Counted from the first letter of the stretch, positions 35,901 through 43,818 are shown. The stretch: 44,339 bases of DNA from Candidatus Hodarchaeota archaeon (GCA_016839815.1 JAEOTM010000088.1:1-44339), one strand, 5' to 3'. Program-made: numbers and translations. Notes: generated by a model from the sequence alone, not told the origin.

Positions 35901-36454
35901 GAAATACGTCTTTCTATTCCCTTATGAATAATACATATATTATTGAAGCACATTTTCAGAATTTCAAGTGGAATACCACTGTTAATGTTACATTGGAGGT
36001 AATATTTTCAAATGGATTTCATTCTATTAGTCCTGAGCAAATGTTTTCAATAATCGATCCTTTTCCTCCTGAATATTCATACTTTATAGATTTTCGTGAC
36101 GAATCCTTTGATCTTCATTTACTCGTGTCCGAATCAGATGAAGGATCAGGTGTTCATGAAATTGATTGTACCTATTTTGGTATTCAATATAATTCCACTC
36201 TTTTGACACCAGGACATCATTTATTTGAAATTCCCTTTGAAGAATCTCAAATTGGTAAAATCAATGTTCTAATCTCTGATAAAGCAGGTAACAACAGTTC
36301 TTTTACTATTGATTTAAATTTAGAAATAGAATTCCCAAGTTCGAAAGACAAAGCAGATCCTTCGATATTCCTTCCCTCGGTTTTGTCACTCCTCATCATC
36401 AGTGTGATTTTCTCTGTCAAATTCGTAAGAAGAAGACAGAAGTCTATTCTTTGA
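32930..36454 (+). CDS. Giant secreted, membrane-anchored surface protein
   Basis: This 1174-residue protein has an N-terminal signal peptide (hydrophobic core about 14-29), a very long extracytoplasmic part and a C-terminal transmembrane helix (about 1145-1165) ending in KFVRRRQKS. The exterior is Asn/Ser/Thr-rich with dozens of N-x-S/T sequons and looks like a chain of beta-sandwich modules. A recognisable Big/Ig-like finish lies near ESDEGSGVHEIDCTYFG and ISDKAGNNSSF. Function is probably cell-surface structure or adhesion, and it would be an obvious substrate of N-glycosylation. It follows the platform protein by 88 bases and precedes the next gene by 9. Confidence 0.75.
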   Translation: MKNLNTSWSNIKSLLILFLFIFSVGVTITKSPVPSSINIHEYENRIKSLTHDPKLSNYSPRILTDIHSNSTESFQIPYTSNQNVSINVTSKKLVSINSSSTNDIVIRSTPQSSSFNIHSVVTEEKISWQNNIEPDYGEVDVIQNLSASTPYYRLNFSENNVTPVSGITNVDFNITSNPDPYNFSTNFLFRYRISHIDSGLINEDHSLVLELRFNNASLNFIIADKGSYFGAPLENNIYKPSTNSLYILCNETDQSNWITELYNITYLITQYFLPTEYTMFMNLKTVFCYMFAFIPEYSISLDIQETSYSTVLPANESAVNYTINEKTIQSDNGSLVYEIIGGNVSLFLEESSIWQKYQLTNFNVEINREVVIFTQPRVVQWNNSYVKVNLTLSIPQLIPFQVSNKLYLNLPMDWALINNLNSSVSFVTLGLLEIAPDNTTCLIYRFSVENLKFLILQFATPNYIQDIEVPTILSYNEVVQVEGRLIHSISNTLHLYLLNETVFHHTTTTCMLNGSFMFPMINIDDHYPIGMIELLVNISSSYRFGLYRQILHIHSGETGITSINLLTSENIELYQYDPLFLNLSLEKNGQKYIESSVLVIAVLGESIHQFNQSINGFFHLLITHVLWPSQQNNLTVIASNGEDFFASKRIAITIFPVVVDWDIQGVPTEFNPIINLSLQINMFVSPQEGGTNWPLSEVKLTYWINSSMTQECYTNDFGYSNVIIPTNTYTTAKILNLLVIAHLKNTFLKMDLFSISVSNFSNESDRVHPNLNEIMRDPVYSNKSFFIFYNIIYPENGSLWIISSNKYPNPPISAFLLRDNYILEITINSQSITWDLISNPSNNDTLVLEFQGPTITYSLSNKPSSYDLHLECLSDFTISNYCIALNLDFIKFPLSNITLRDFLRRDISDKFVIELIGSYLYLKDLNIINGIIVNYYLEIQFEIPQVEILSNFQESYAYNETIVGKWRFSTSTEFSYKVSYTLQNRFHSECRNTSFYSLMNNTYIIEAHFQNFKWNTTVNVTLEVIFSNGFHSISPEQMFSIIDPFPPEYSYFIDFRDESFDLHLLVSESDEGSGVHEIDCTYFGIQYNSTLLTPGHHLFEIPFEESQIGKINVLISDKAGNNSSFTIDLNLEIEFPSSKDKADPSIFLPSVLSLLIISVIFSVKFVRRRQKSIL

Positions 36455-36463
36455 GCTGATTGA

Positions 36464-37882
36464 ATGAATATTAAAAGAGAAAATCATCTTTGGAATATTT
36501 TACTGATTTTAGGATGTCTGATAGGATCAATTTTTGTTTTAAATTGGTTGTATGAAATACTTTCCCTAGAAATTCAACTTTTCTCTGCTAGAATGGTAAC
36601 AGTACTAATAGGTAATTTTGTCCCTCTTGGAGTTACGTGCTTATTGATTTTATATGAACTTAATCTGTTACCATTTTATAAGAAACAATTTTTATTAATT
36701 AAAGAAGATAATTTGATCTGCATCCCTTCCTTTCATACATATATCAGTATATTTGAATGTACATCATTCTCAAACCTTTATATTGACGGACTAGGTTTAT
36801 TAAATGGTTTAAATCGTTATTCAATTGAGATTTTTAGTGATGAACAGCGGTTAAGGATTTATTTATATTCAGATTCTAAAATAGACATGTTTAGGCTGGT
36901 TAAAGATGCCCAACCATTGGTTGAAACAGTTTTTCCCAATATCTATATGCTCACTAGTTCAGATCTGAAAACAGAATTTCAAGATTATTCGCTTGACCGA
37001 AGGGGGGAGTATCGGTTTATTCAACAGGGGAAGTATTGGATCATTCCCACGATTGAGCAAAAATCAGATATAAAAAGTCCCAAAAGTTATACAGATGTTT
37101 ATAATTTTCTTTCACCAAAAAAACCTGTGAAAAAAAACAAACTTGGTAATTTTACTCAACTTTATTCGATTACAAAGACACATAAAATGTCATTTTTCGA
37201 TTTTTTCGGATTCAGGTGTTTTTCTACAAGTATTACGCATGCTTATGAAGATTTTAAAGAGGATCTACTTTACAGAGCAATTATTAGGTTTTATCTGGTA
37301 GGTTGTTCTTCTATATTTGATAAAGATGGAATAACTAACATACAACGAATTTTAACCTCATCATCAATAGAATCTGACATTCCAGATTATTCAGAAACAT
37401 CTCTTTCTCCTCAATCCGATGAAATCGATTATGTTTCTAGTGATACGGATACTGAAATGAATAATAAAGACATTAACCCGATTTGTGTTGAACTCTGTAA
37501 TATCTCACGTGGTAAAGATGAAATCACAGTAAAAGCTAAAAAGTGTTCTATTCGTTCAGCATTTAGTAAGAAGCTCTTAGTGAAGCAGAATTTGTCTGGT
37601 TTTCTTAATGAATTAGTTAATGGTGAAGATGATCAAAGAAGAGATGACTTATTATCTGATTTATTCCGACATATGTCGTTCCATCAAATCTATTGCCTAA
37701 TAGTACATTTTCTCACTACTCAACGACCTCATTCGTATGCTAACCAAATTATTCAACTTTTCCACATTCTAATTCAGAAACGACTTACAAATATTCAAGA
37801 AGAAGAAAATGTCGATCCAAATACTCTTTCAATTGTTGGCTTCTTCCAACAGCGGTTGAATCAGGGAGTTAACTTAATCTAA
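36464..37882 (+). CDS. Membrane-anchored cytoplasmic protein, unknown
   Basis: This 472-residue protein has two N-terminal transmembrane helices (about 10-33 and 44-64), then a large soluble part. The segment YSIEIFSDEQRLRIYLYS followed by VKDAQPLVETVFPNIYML resembles the N-terminal domain that precedes HerA/VirB4-type motor ATPases in conjugation systems, but no P-loop domain is present. A low-complexity acidic stretch (about 305-332) and a helical C-terminus follow. It is nine bases downstream of the surface protein and likely co-transcribed. The resemblance is weak and I assign no function. Confidence 0.6.
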   Translation: MNIKRENHLWNILLILGCLIGSIFVLNWLYEILSLEIQLFSARMVTVLIGNFVPLGVTCLLILYELNLLPFYKKQFLLIKEDNLICIPSFHTYISIFECTSFSNLYIDGLGLLNGLNRYSIEIFSDEQRLRIYLYSDSKIDMFRLVKDAQPLVETVFPNIYMLTSSDLKTEFQDYSLDRRGEYRFIQQGKYWIIPTIEQKSDIKSPKSYTDVYNFLSPKKPVKKNKLGNFTQLYSITKTHKMSFFDFFGFRCFSTSITHAYEDFKEDLLYRAIIRFYLVGCSSIFDKDGITNIQRILTSSSIESDIPDYSETSLSPQSDEIDYVSSDTDTEMNNKDINPICVELCNISRGKDEITVKAKKCSIRSAFSKKLLVKQNLSGFLNELVNGEDDQRRDDLLSDLFRHMSFHQIYCLIVHFLTTQRPHSYANQIIQLFHILIQKRLTNIQEEENVDPNTLSIVGFFQQRLNQGVNLI

Positions 37883-38011
37883 AAACACTTCAGCTGTATA
37901 GATTGTTGATCCGACAGAGTTCTTATCTGCCACTACTCCATCTTTTTCGGTCTTAATCAATAGATATGTTGGAAATGGGCCCACCCGGATTTGAACCGGG
38001 GATCTCTCGGT

Positions 38012-38042
38012 TTCTGTCGGCAGCCTGGAGAACCAGATGCGT
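38012..38042 (-). other. tRNA-Ile intron 2 (31 nt, position 37/38)
   Basis: This intron is at the canonical 37/38 site. Exon CTG can pair with intron CAG before the 3' bulge AAA. The boundary can slide by one or two bases without changing the mature tRNA. Confidence 0.75.
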
Positions 38043-38048
38043 TATCAG

Positions 38049-38077
38049 CATCGCCCGTTCAGAATCCTTTCTGAACG
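38049..38077 (-). other. tRNA-Ile intron 1 (29 nt, near position 31/32)
   Basis: This non-canonical intron lies just before the anticodon loop. Its core is an 8-bp hairpin with AGGA loop. No strict bulge-helix-bulge fits the boundaries required for a normal tRNA, so a relaxed motif or ordered splicing is implied. Confidence 0.7.
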
Positions 38078-38171
38078 CCGAGCGCTTTAACCAGGCTAAG
38101 CCATGGGCCCAATACTATTCCACTAAGAAGTCATCTATCCTCATTATTCTTACTTAAATAAAGCTTATGGA

Positions 38172-38573
38172 TTATCGATAGCTCTTAGTATATTTTGCAC
38201 GTGCTCCTGGACCACCAAAATGCTTTGGTTCCCTTCTTCTTGGATCACCTACAATCATATGTCTATCATAATTCATAAATTTCACACGTAGTGCTTCAGA
38301 GTCAGTCCAAGCTAGAATTGCTCTTGCCATTGCTGTTCTGGCTGCATCTGCTTGTCCCATAAACCCGCCACCTTTGACTTTTATTTTGATTTCAATTTTA
38401 TTTCTAACTTTCTCATCCAAAAAATGGAGTGGTTCGAGAAGCTTCATTCTTACAAATTTGGGTTCAATTATCTCAATGGGTTTACCGTTAATTAGTACTC
38501 TGCCCTTACCTTCTTTAATTATTGCCCGAGCAATTGCTGTTCTTCGTTTTCCACTTCTTAATAAACTTTTCAC
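38172..38573 (-). CDS. rps9: Ribosomal protein uS9
   Basis: This ~133-residue small-subunit protein has the start region SGKRRTAIARAIIKEGKGRV, the GGGFMGQADAARTAMARAIL core and the universally conserved basic end ARAKYTKSYR that reaches the P-site tRNA. The open frame extends upstream to 38678, but GTG 38573 fits the family's length, follows AAGGGAT and lies 10 bases after the uL13 stop, so it was chosen. Confidence 0.94.
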   Translation of the reverse strand: MKSLLRSGKRRTAIARAIIKEGKGRVLINGKPIEIIEPKFVRMKLLEPLHFLDEKVRNKIEIKIKVKGGGFMGQADAARTAMARAILAWTDSEALRVKFMNYDRHMIVGDPRRREPKHFGGPGARAKYTKSYR

Positions 38574-38583
38574 GATAATCCCT

Positions 38584-39021
38584 TCAAATTTTGATGTTAA
38601 GTTCTTCAAGTGAGATATAGGAGGATTTCGGGTTATTACGTTGAGTACCACCGAGAACTTCAAGTTCTTGGTTTTCAAATAACCTCGGTACGCTGTTATA
38701 CACTTTTAACCGCTTATATGCCTCTTTTCCTCTACTTTTCTTATAAGGAAGCATTCCCCTAATTGTCCTTTTCAATATTTGATCTGGCTTTCTCGGATAA
38801 AAAGGACCTTTCAATGGATTTGATTTGGTCTTTATATGATACCTATCAAGATATTTCTCTGCAACTGAACCAGGATTTCCTGAAATTAACGCTTTCTCCG
38901 CGTTAACTACTATGATTTGTTCACCAGATAATAATCGCTTAGCAACAATACTCGCTAATCGTCCGATTATTGCATCTTCAGCATTAATAATTTTAGAATC
39001 GTCAATTGTGATATCATTCAT
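38584..39021 (-). CDS. rpl13: Ribosomal protein uL13
   Basis: This 145-residue large-subunit protein begins with an INAEDAIIGRLASIVAKRLL opening and continues through RTIRGMLPYKKSRGKEAYKRL and then KVYNSVP. ATG 39021 was chosen over the in-frame ATG at 39030 because AAGGA lies nine bases before the former and abuts the latter. It lies 17 bases after eL18. Confidence 0.95.
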   Translation of the reverse strand: MNDITIDDSKIINAEDAIIGRLASIVAKRLLSGEQIIVVNAEKALISGNPGSVAEKYLDRYHIKTKSNPLKGPFYPRKPDQILKRTIRGMLPYKKSRGKEAYKRLKVYNSVPRLFENQELEVLGGTQRNNPKSSYISLEELNIKI

Positions 39022-39038
39022 AATTCTCATTCCTTGTA

Positions 39039-39401
39039 TTATTTCATTAATCGGACATTAGTACCTTTTGGATTTGTTTTGATAAGTTCTTCAAACGTAA
39101 GACACTGACCACCAACTGAAAGGATTTTTTCCTTTGCGGATTCAGAAAAGCTTTCGGCGGCAATACTTAGTTTATGTTTTAATACTCCCGCTCCTAGGAT
39201 TTTTCCTGGAATAACAATGACTTCATCTGGAGAAGAAACCCTATTAATGTGAGATAGGTTTATTGCTACCCTTCTTCGATTAGCAGATGAAAGTTCTTTG
39301 CTTAATCTTTTCCAGATATTTGCATCGTTCTGTACTCCTGCTTGTTTAATAGCTCTGATTAAAGATGCTTTATTTGGGTCAGTTCTAGTTGTTATTTTCA
39401 A
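39039..39401 (-). CDS. rpl18e: Ribosomal protein eL18
   Basis: This 120-residue archaeal/eukaryotic large-subunit protein has RRRVAINLSHINRVSSPDEV near residues 42-61 and the ending LIKTNPKGTNVRLMK, the usual C-terminus of the family. It is part of the conserved rpoD-eL18-uL13-uS9 string and starts 11 bases after rpoD. Confidence 0.95.
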   Translation of the reverse strand: MKITTRTDPNKASLIRAIKQAGVQNDANIWKRLSKELSSANRRRVAINLSHINRVSSPDEVIVIPGKILGAGVLKHKLSIAAESFSESAKEKILSVGGQCLTFEELIKTNPKGTNVRLMK

Positions 39402-39412
39402 TGTTATCCCTT

Positions 39413-40213
39413 CTAAAATTCTTCGACATAAACTTTAAATTCATCTGCCTTTCCATTTAATATTTTAAGAGCTTTCAGTAATATTCCTTTTGAACTAAGA
39501 GCTCCTGTACTTTCAATAGTAAAAATAAAGTCCGTTCCAGTTGTTGTAACAAAGACAGCATCACTTTCGCAAATATCCACACATTGATTGCAGAGACTGC
39601 AGTTAATTACATTTTGTGCAGAGATTTTTCCATTTTCAATTTTTATTATATCACGAGGACATACATTCACACATTCCTCGCAGTATGTACATTTTTTTTC
39701 GTTGAATTTGACAACTGGGTAATATTTGTATGATACTGTTGAAATAGGTTGCCATTTGGCATGATCTATTCCACGACCAAGACGTGCGATTGCCTCTAGG
39801 AAGATCTTTTGGTTTTTAGCCATCTTCAGAATTGGTATATTCGGAAACACAGGTGTAATTTTCGGATCTTGTGATAAGAGGCTATTAGAGTAAACAATCT
39901 CAATATCCTTCTCTCCAGATACCTCAAGAGTCAGGGATACTTCGCATGACGTGCAACCTTGTCCCCCACATTCACATTCTGTTGGTAGAACATAATTATC
40001 TAGATCAGTTTTAAGAGGCAACAAACCAAGACGATGTGCAACAATTTCATCATAAAGAGGGGTTGTATTTTCAATGATAATTACTTCATCGATCGCCATA
40101 GTCGGTACATCACTCATTATAAGCCGACGTAATGTATTTGCAAACGTAGGAGTAATACCAGATAGAACAAACTTCACAAAATTCTCACGCTGTTCTATTA
40201 TCTCTAGTTCCAT
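39413..40213 (-). CDS. rpoD: RNA polymerase subunit D with two [4Fe-4S] motifs
   Basis: This 266-residue equivalent of eukaryotic Rpb3 and the bacterial alpha N-terminal domain has FANTLRRLIMSDVPTMAID at the start and HRLGLLPL soon after. It ends in the dimerisation-domain sequence DEFKVYVEEF. A dicluster ferredoxin domain is inserted with CTYCEECVNVCP and CSLCNQCVDICE, so both cluster sites keep all four cysteines. Many archaeal D subunits keep one or two clusters, which stabilise the D-L assembly. A second cysteine group (CECGGQGCTSC) lies nearer the N-terminus. rpoN and rpoK, often next to uS9, are not here. Confidence 0.97.
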   Translation of the reverse strand: MELEIIEQRENFVKFVLSGITPTFANTLRRLIMSDVPTMAIDEVIIIENTTPLYDEIVAHRLGLLPLKTDLDNYVLPTECECGGQGCTSCEVSLTLEVSGEKDIEIVYSNSLLSQDPKITPVFPNIPILKMAKNQKIFLEAIARLGRGIDHAKWQPISTVSYKYYPVVKFNEKKCTYCEECVNVCPRDIIKIENGKISAQNVINCSLCNQCVDICESDAVFVTTTGTDFIFTIESTGALSSKGILLKALKILNGKADEFKVYVEEF

Positions 40214-40795
40214 TATTGTCCATCTGCTGTATGTTTTTTTTATCTAATCTGATCTATTTATGTTGAACGTAAAATTACAATAGGATTGATGTTCTTTATC
40301 CGTCCAGTGGATAAAATTCCGTTATTATGTCCAGTTTGGCAACACTTGAGTTATCTTTAAATGTTTTTTTCTGGATCTGGTTTCTTCTTGAGTGATTTTG
40401 TATAATACCCACTTAAATCAGATTAAAGTCAATTTAATGGATAATCTCACTGATTAATTAACTGTCTGAATTTCTCTATGATTGAACTTTAGAACCAGTT
40501 GCAAGATAATGAGATATTAGGCAAGTATGACTGGGTTGAGATTTTACAGATTGGACCAGTTCTTTAGTTGGAATTATTTATAAATACCTACAATCTCCAA
40601 AACCGAAGTAGAGAAAAAACTTGATTTGTTTTTGTTAACAAGATTAGAAGACTGGGATTAGTGAGGAACACACATTCTTAATTTAAGTAGAGAGGGATTA
40701 CTGAAGATAATCAACTTCAGATCCAATAAATCAAGGAATTTGGGAGATTATAAGTGAACCTAGGCTTGATAGAATGGTTACTCAAGGTGTGTTAG
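40214..40795. other. Long intergenic region upstream of rpoD
   Basis: This 582-base AT-rich gap between divergent genes must hold the rpoD operon promoter; on the minus strand ACATAAATAG near 40255-40264 is TATA-like. It also holds a perfect 7-bp inverted repeat at 40295-40315. There is no open frame of note and no clear RNA gene. Confidence 0.4.
40295..40315. repeat. Perfect inverted repeat upstream of rpoD
   Basis: TTTATCC (40295-40301) and GGATAAA (40309-40315) flank the 7-base spacer GTCCAGT. It lies 82-102 bases before the rpoD start, just upstream of the TATA-like element, which suits an operator or a stem in a longer leader. A chance palindrome is possible. Confidence 0.45.
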
Positions 40796-41074
40796 ATGCA
40801 TGTTTTTTATTTAAGCCAGTGGGACGATTATATACGGGGGTGGCAACTTCTAATTGAATCTGGAGATCAAATTTTATGGACTGTACTTGTATTTATTGCA
40901 TGGCTTGTCCGTGCAATCTCTCTGATAATGCTATTAATACGTCTGGGAGATAGAGTTGTAAGGAATAAAAAGGAAATTGAGTTAAATATAGTAATAACAG
41001 GAATAACATTCGTTATAGTTACAGTCCCGTTTTTTTTGGCCGATCTTCCTTTAATTTACCCATTCATCCCATGA
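40796..41074 (+). CDS. Small two-helix membrane protein, unknown
   Basis: This 92-residue protein has an amphipathic N-terminus (YLSQWDDYIRGWQLLIES) and two transmembrane helices (about 26-47 and 63-85) separated by a charged loop RLGDRVVRNKKEIE. ATG 40796 has AAGGTG six bases upstream. Its last 11 bases overlap the convergent KsgA gene. I recognise no family. Confidence 0.55.
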   Translation: MHVFYLSQWDDYIRGWQLLIESGDQILWTVLVFIAWLVRAISLIMLLIRLGDRVVRNKKEIELNIVITGITFVIVTVPFFLADLPLIYPFIP

Positions 41075-41963
41075 ACTCTCTAAGATTCTCTACATTAAAA
41101 TGATCATTCATCATTTGTCGGTAGTCTAAGTAAAATGATAAAATTTCATCTGGAGAAAGATGTATGGGTTGTTTTTGTGAGAATTGCAAGGAATCCAATT
41201 GTTTCCGATATCGTGATCTAACGCTTGATACTAACTTTTTCTGAAATACCATTAAATTATTTCTTGCCTTTTTATTTTTCCTACAGAAAAGGGATGTTAA
41301 AAATTCAAAAAATGATTTTTCTTTAACTATTGGTGGTGTATCAATTGAACTTCCTCGTACTAAGCAAGAAGAAACTTGGGGTTGAGGATAAAAGTAATCC
41401 GCAGAGAATTTTGAGATTATTTCAATATTATAAAAATATGACGAGTAAACGGATAATCTACTATAGTTTTTTGATCCTTCTTTTGCACAGAGATGTCTCG
41501 CAAACTCCTCCTGAAGTGTAAGTACTATTAGCTCGGGAGGATTTTTCATCCTCGAAATTGTCCATATTACAGGAGATGAAATGGAATAAGGAAGGTTTGA
41601 GACAATTTTACCAGTAGGAATTTCTTTTTCATTCAAAAAATCCCTTGCTATGACCTCTAACTGTTTATTATATTTATAAAATTCTTTTTTAATAACGGAA
41701 GCTAAATAGGGATCAATTTCATAAGAAACTACCTGTTTTGCTTGTCCTAATAAGAAGTAGGTTAGAGTACCAATACCTCCTCCAATCTCTATAATCGTTT
41801 CATCGTCTTCAATTTGTGCTGCAGACAGTATTTCATCAATTAAGCCTTTTTTAACTACAAAATTCTGACCGTGTCCCTTGTAGGGAGTAATAGCATAATC
41901 GACAATTATTGATTTGGTATAACTACTCAAATCACCTTCGTTCAGAAAATGGAAGTGGTTCAA
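41064..41963 (-). CDS. ksgA: 16S rRNA dimethyladenosine transferase KsgA/Dim1
   Basis: This 299-residue SAM-dependent enzyme dimethylates two adjacent adenines in helix 45 of small-subunit rRNA. Visible motifs are KGHGQNFVV at the start, motif I IEIGGGIGTLT, motif II YEIDPYLA and the catalytic NLPYSISSPV. The C-terminal helical domain is present. It follows the DUF655 gene by nine bases, a common archaeal pairing. Confidence 0.95.
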   Translation of the reverse strand: MNHFHFLNEGDLSSYTKSIIVDYAITPYKGHGQNFVVKKGLIDEILSAAQIEDDETIIEIGGGIGTLTYFLLGQAKQVVSYEIDPYLASVIKKEFYKYNKQLEVIARDFLNEKEIPTGKIVSNLPYSISSPVIWTISRMKNPPELIVLTLQEEFARHLCAKEGSKNYSRLSVYSSYFYNIEIISKFSADYFYPQPQVSSCLVRGSSIDTPPIVKEKSFFEFLTSLFCRKNKKARNNLMVFQKKLVSSVRSRYRKQLDSLQFSQKQPIHLSPDEILSFYLDYRQMMNDHFNVENLREFMG

Positions 41964-41972
41964 ACTTAATCA

Positions 41973-42572
41973 TTACTGTTTTTTAATAAAGAGTTGATAC
42001 TTTTCCCCGCCTTGAATTTCCTGTAAAATTCTATTTGAAAATAGTCCGATTGGGTCAGAAATTCCAGTTCTTTCTGCAAAATCATCGAAGTCTTTAAACT
42101 CTATTTTTCTGCGTGCATCCAGAATTTGCCATAGACGTTTATTGCCAATACCTGGTAATAATTGAAGTTGATGCATTTGAGTAGTTAAAGGACGAGAATT
42201 ATTTAGGAAATTTATGAACCGAGTTTCAGAGAGTGTAACGATTTTTTTAATTATTTCAGGGAGAGTTTCAACTGCAGAATCAGATAATTCATTGAATCCT
42301 ATTCTATTGATTTTAATTATTTTTGATTTTAATTCAGATACATTAAACAGCTGCCCAATTTGAATATCTTTACCTCTGTTCAGAATAATGTCATAAAATT
42401 TCATTTGATTAACAGAAATAACTACGGTTAATGGATTGAAATCTTCAGCAGATTTTCGGCTCAAAGATTTCCCCTGAGGATAATAATCTAAGACAAGAAC
42501 TTTGCCTATTCCCTGTTTGTGCTTGGGTGGATATTTTTTTCCTTTCTTTGACCCTTCCACTTGTTTTTTCAT
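41973..42572 (-). CDS. DUF655 RNA-associated protein
   Basis: This 199-residue archaeal DUF655 protein has a basic N-terminus, an OB-like central part opening GKVLVLDYYPQG, and C-terminal helix-hairpin-helix motifs with LQLLPGIGNKRLWQILDAR. The family sits beside ksgA and rpoF in many archaea and is assumed to act in translation or rRNA handling; its biochemical role is not established. The start ATG 42572 lies about 250 bases from the divergent TFB gene. Confidence 0.9.
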   Translation of the reverse strand: MKKQVEGSKKGKKYPPKHKQGIGKVLVLDYYPQGKSLSRKSAEDFNPLTVVISVNQMKFYDIILNRGKDIQIGQLFNVSELKSKIIKINRIGFNELSDSAVETLPEIIKKIVTLSETRFINFLNNSRPLTTQMHQLQLLPGIGNKRLWQILDARRKIEFKDFDDFAERTGISDPIGLFSNRILQEIQGGEKYQLFIKKQ

Positions 42573-42819
42573 TAGTTTTATTCCTCTAACCGTATCACTT
42601 GCGGAATTAAATCATTTTGAGTTATTTTTTTTTAGGTACGTTTTGTCTTTTATATTTTGATTATAATGTCTATTCTATTTTTCACTCGAAGATGATAAGA
42701 CCATAAATAGTAGCTTCATAATCCTTTTTGGAAATTTAACAAGCCTCATTTTCGGCTAAGTCTCTCATTCTATACCTAGCTTAGATACTTCACCGACTCG
42801 TATTCTACCTGTGAATACG

Positions 42820-43818
42820 ATGAAAAACAGATGTCTAGAATGTGGTGGAAGTTTAATACAAACGGATTCAGACATGGTATGTACAAATTGTGGGTTAATC
42901 GCTCAACAAATCTATGAAAATCCTTCTATACAATTGATAAGTTCAGAAGGGAGCTATGGAAGTCAATATGCCTCAATAAGTGAACAGCCAAGTAAACTAA
43001 AAACATTGGGAACATTTATCGGATCTTATCAGAAGAAAAACTTTGTGGATGCTACCGGAAATCAATTAGCGTTTCCTAAGAAGTTACAGTATCGAAGGTT
43101 AAAATCCTTAAACGATGTTTACCTTCATTTTAATGGTCGCCAAAGGGAGTATAGAGGATATAGCCTGCTTTCACGTGTCTGCAGTACACTTGAAGTGACT
43201 GATTCAACAAGAGCAGATGCTCTCTTTCTCTTCCAAAAAGTTCACCATCAGTTAAAAAAGAAAATGAAGCTTTCTTGTTTAATAATGGGAGCTTTATATT
43301 TAGCTGTACGAACACGTAAGGAAAATATTGAATTAAATAGATTAGTTAAAGCAGTACAAGTTAATGGGTTTTCAATTGCAGGAAAAGACATCATAAGATC
43401 AGCATCTCTAATTCGTCAATACGCAAAAATTAGAGTTCGTCACGTTAAATCGGAAGAATATCTTGATGCAATTATAGGGAGAATTCAAAAGGATTATACT
43501 CTTAGGAGCGCTATTCAAAAAAGAACTAACAACCGTGAAGAGTTTTTTCAACAGCTTAGAGTTGTTGCTAAACAATTACTTAATCAATTTCCGTTACCTA
43601 AGAGAGGTGGCCGCAATCCATTTATACTAGCTGCTGCAATGATAAATGCTGCTGATATTCTGTTGGCAAGGCACAAGATTTTTCCAGAATGTTATCTAAA
43701 ACAAAGTAGACGAGGAATATTAACACAAAAGAAGCTTTCAGAAATCCTTGATATTGCTGAATTTACATTGAGAGAGCATTATTTGCTATTAGCGAAACCA
43801 CTAGTACAATTATATTAA
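42820..43818 (+). CDS. tfb: Divergent transcription initiation factor B (TFB)
   Basis: This ~332-residue homologue of TFIIB has a zinc ribbon (CLECGG and CTNCGL), a linker with LGTFIGSYQKKNFVDATGNQ that corresponds to the B-reader/linker signature LGT-x-I...DA-x-G, and two cyclin folds. TFB recruits polymerase to TBP-bound promoters and positions the start site. It is clearly divergent: the usual strongly conserved cyclin-fold blocks are weak and the C-terminus is short. It could be one of several TFB paralogues with specialised promoters. The start may be ATG 42820 or GTG 42811; neither has a clear ribosome binding site. Confidence 0.85.
   Translation: MKNRCLECGGSLIQTDSDMVCTNCGLIAQQIYENPSIQLISSEGSYGSQYASISEQPSKLKTLGTFIGSYQKKNFVDATGNQLAFPKKLQYRRLKSLNDVYLHFNGRQREYRGYSLLSRVCSTLEVTDSTRADALFLFQKVHHQLKKKMKLSCLIMGALYLAVRTRKENIELNRLVKAVQVNGFSIAGKDIIRSASLIRQYAKIRVRHVKSEEYLDAIIGRIQKDYTLRSAIQKRTNNREEFFQQLRVVAKQLLNQFPLPKRGGRNPFILAAAMINAADILLARHKIFPECYLKQSRRGILTQKKLSEILDIAEFTLREHYLLLAKPLVQLY

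Larger units (their letters stand above)
37976..38110 (-). tRNA. tRNA-Ile(GAU) with two introns around the anticodon
   Basis: Acceptor GGGCCCA / TGGGCCC, D-stem GCTT / AAGC, anticodon stem CTCGG / CCGAG and T-stem CCCGG / CCGGG are clear. Removing 38049-38077 (29 nt) and 38012-38042 (31 nt) leaves a standard 75-nt tRNA with loop CTGATAA and anticodon GAT (38044-38046), a close match to ordinary archaeal tRNA-Ile. Intron 1 contains a perfect 8-bp hairpin GTTCAGAA-AGGA-TTCTGAAC. The exon between the introns is only about six bases. CCA is not encoded; A73 is present. Intron 1 boundaries may shift by one base because a C is repeated at both ends. Confidence 0.9.

Noticed and set aside
37966..38157. 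Open frame on the plus strand across tRNA-Ile
   Set aside because: It is antisense to the intron-containing tRNA; the apparent GPPGFEPG start is just reversed T-arm sequence.
38574..38678. N-terminal extension of uS9 by 35 residues
   Set aside because: The extension overlaps the uL13 coding region in another frame and has no family counterpart; GTG 38573 has a ribosome binding site.
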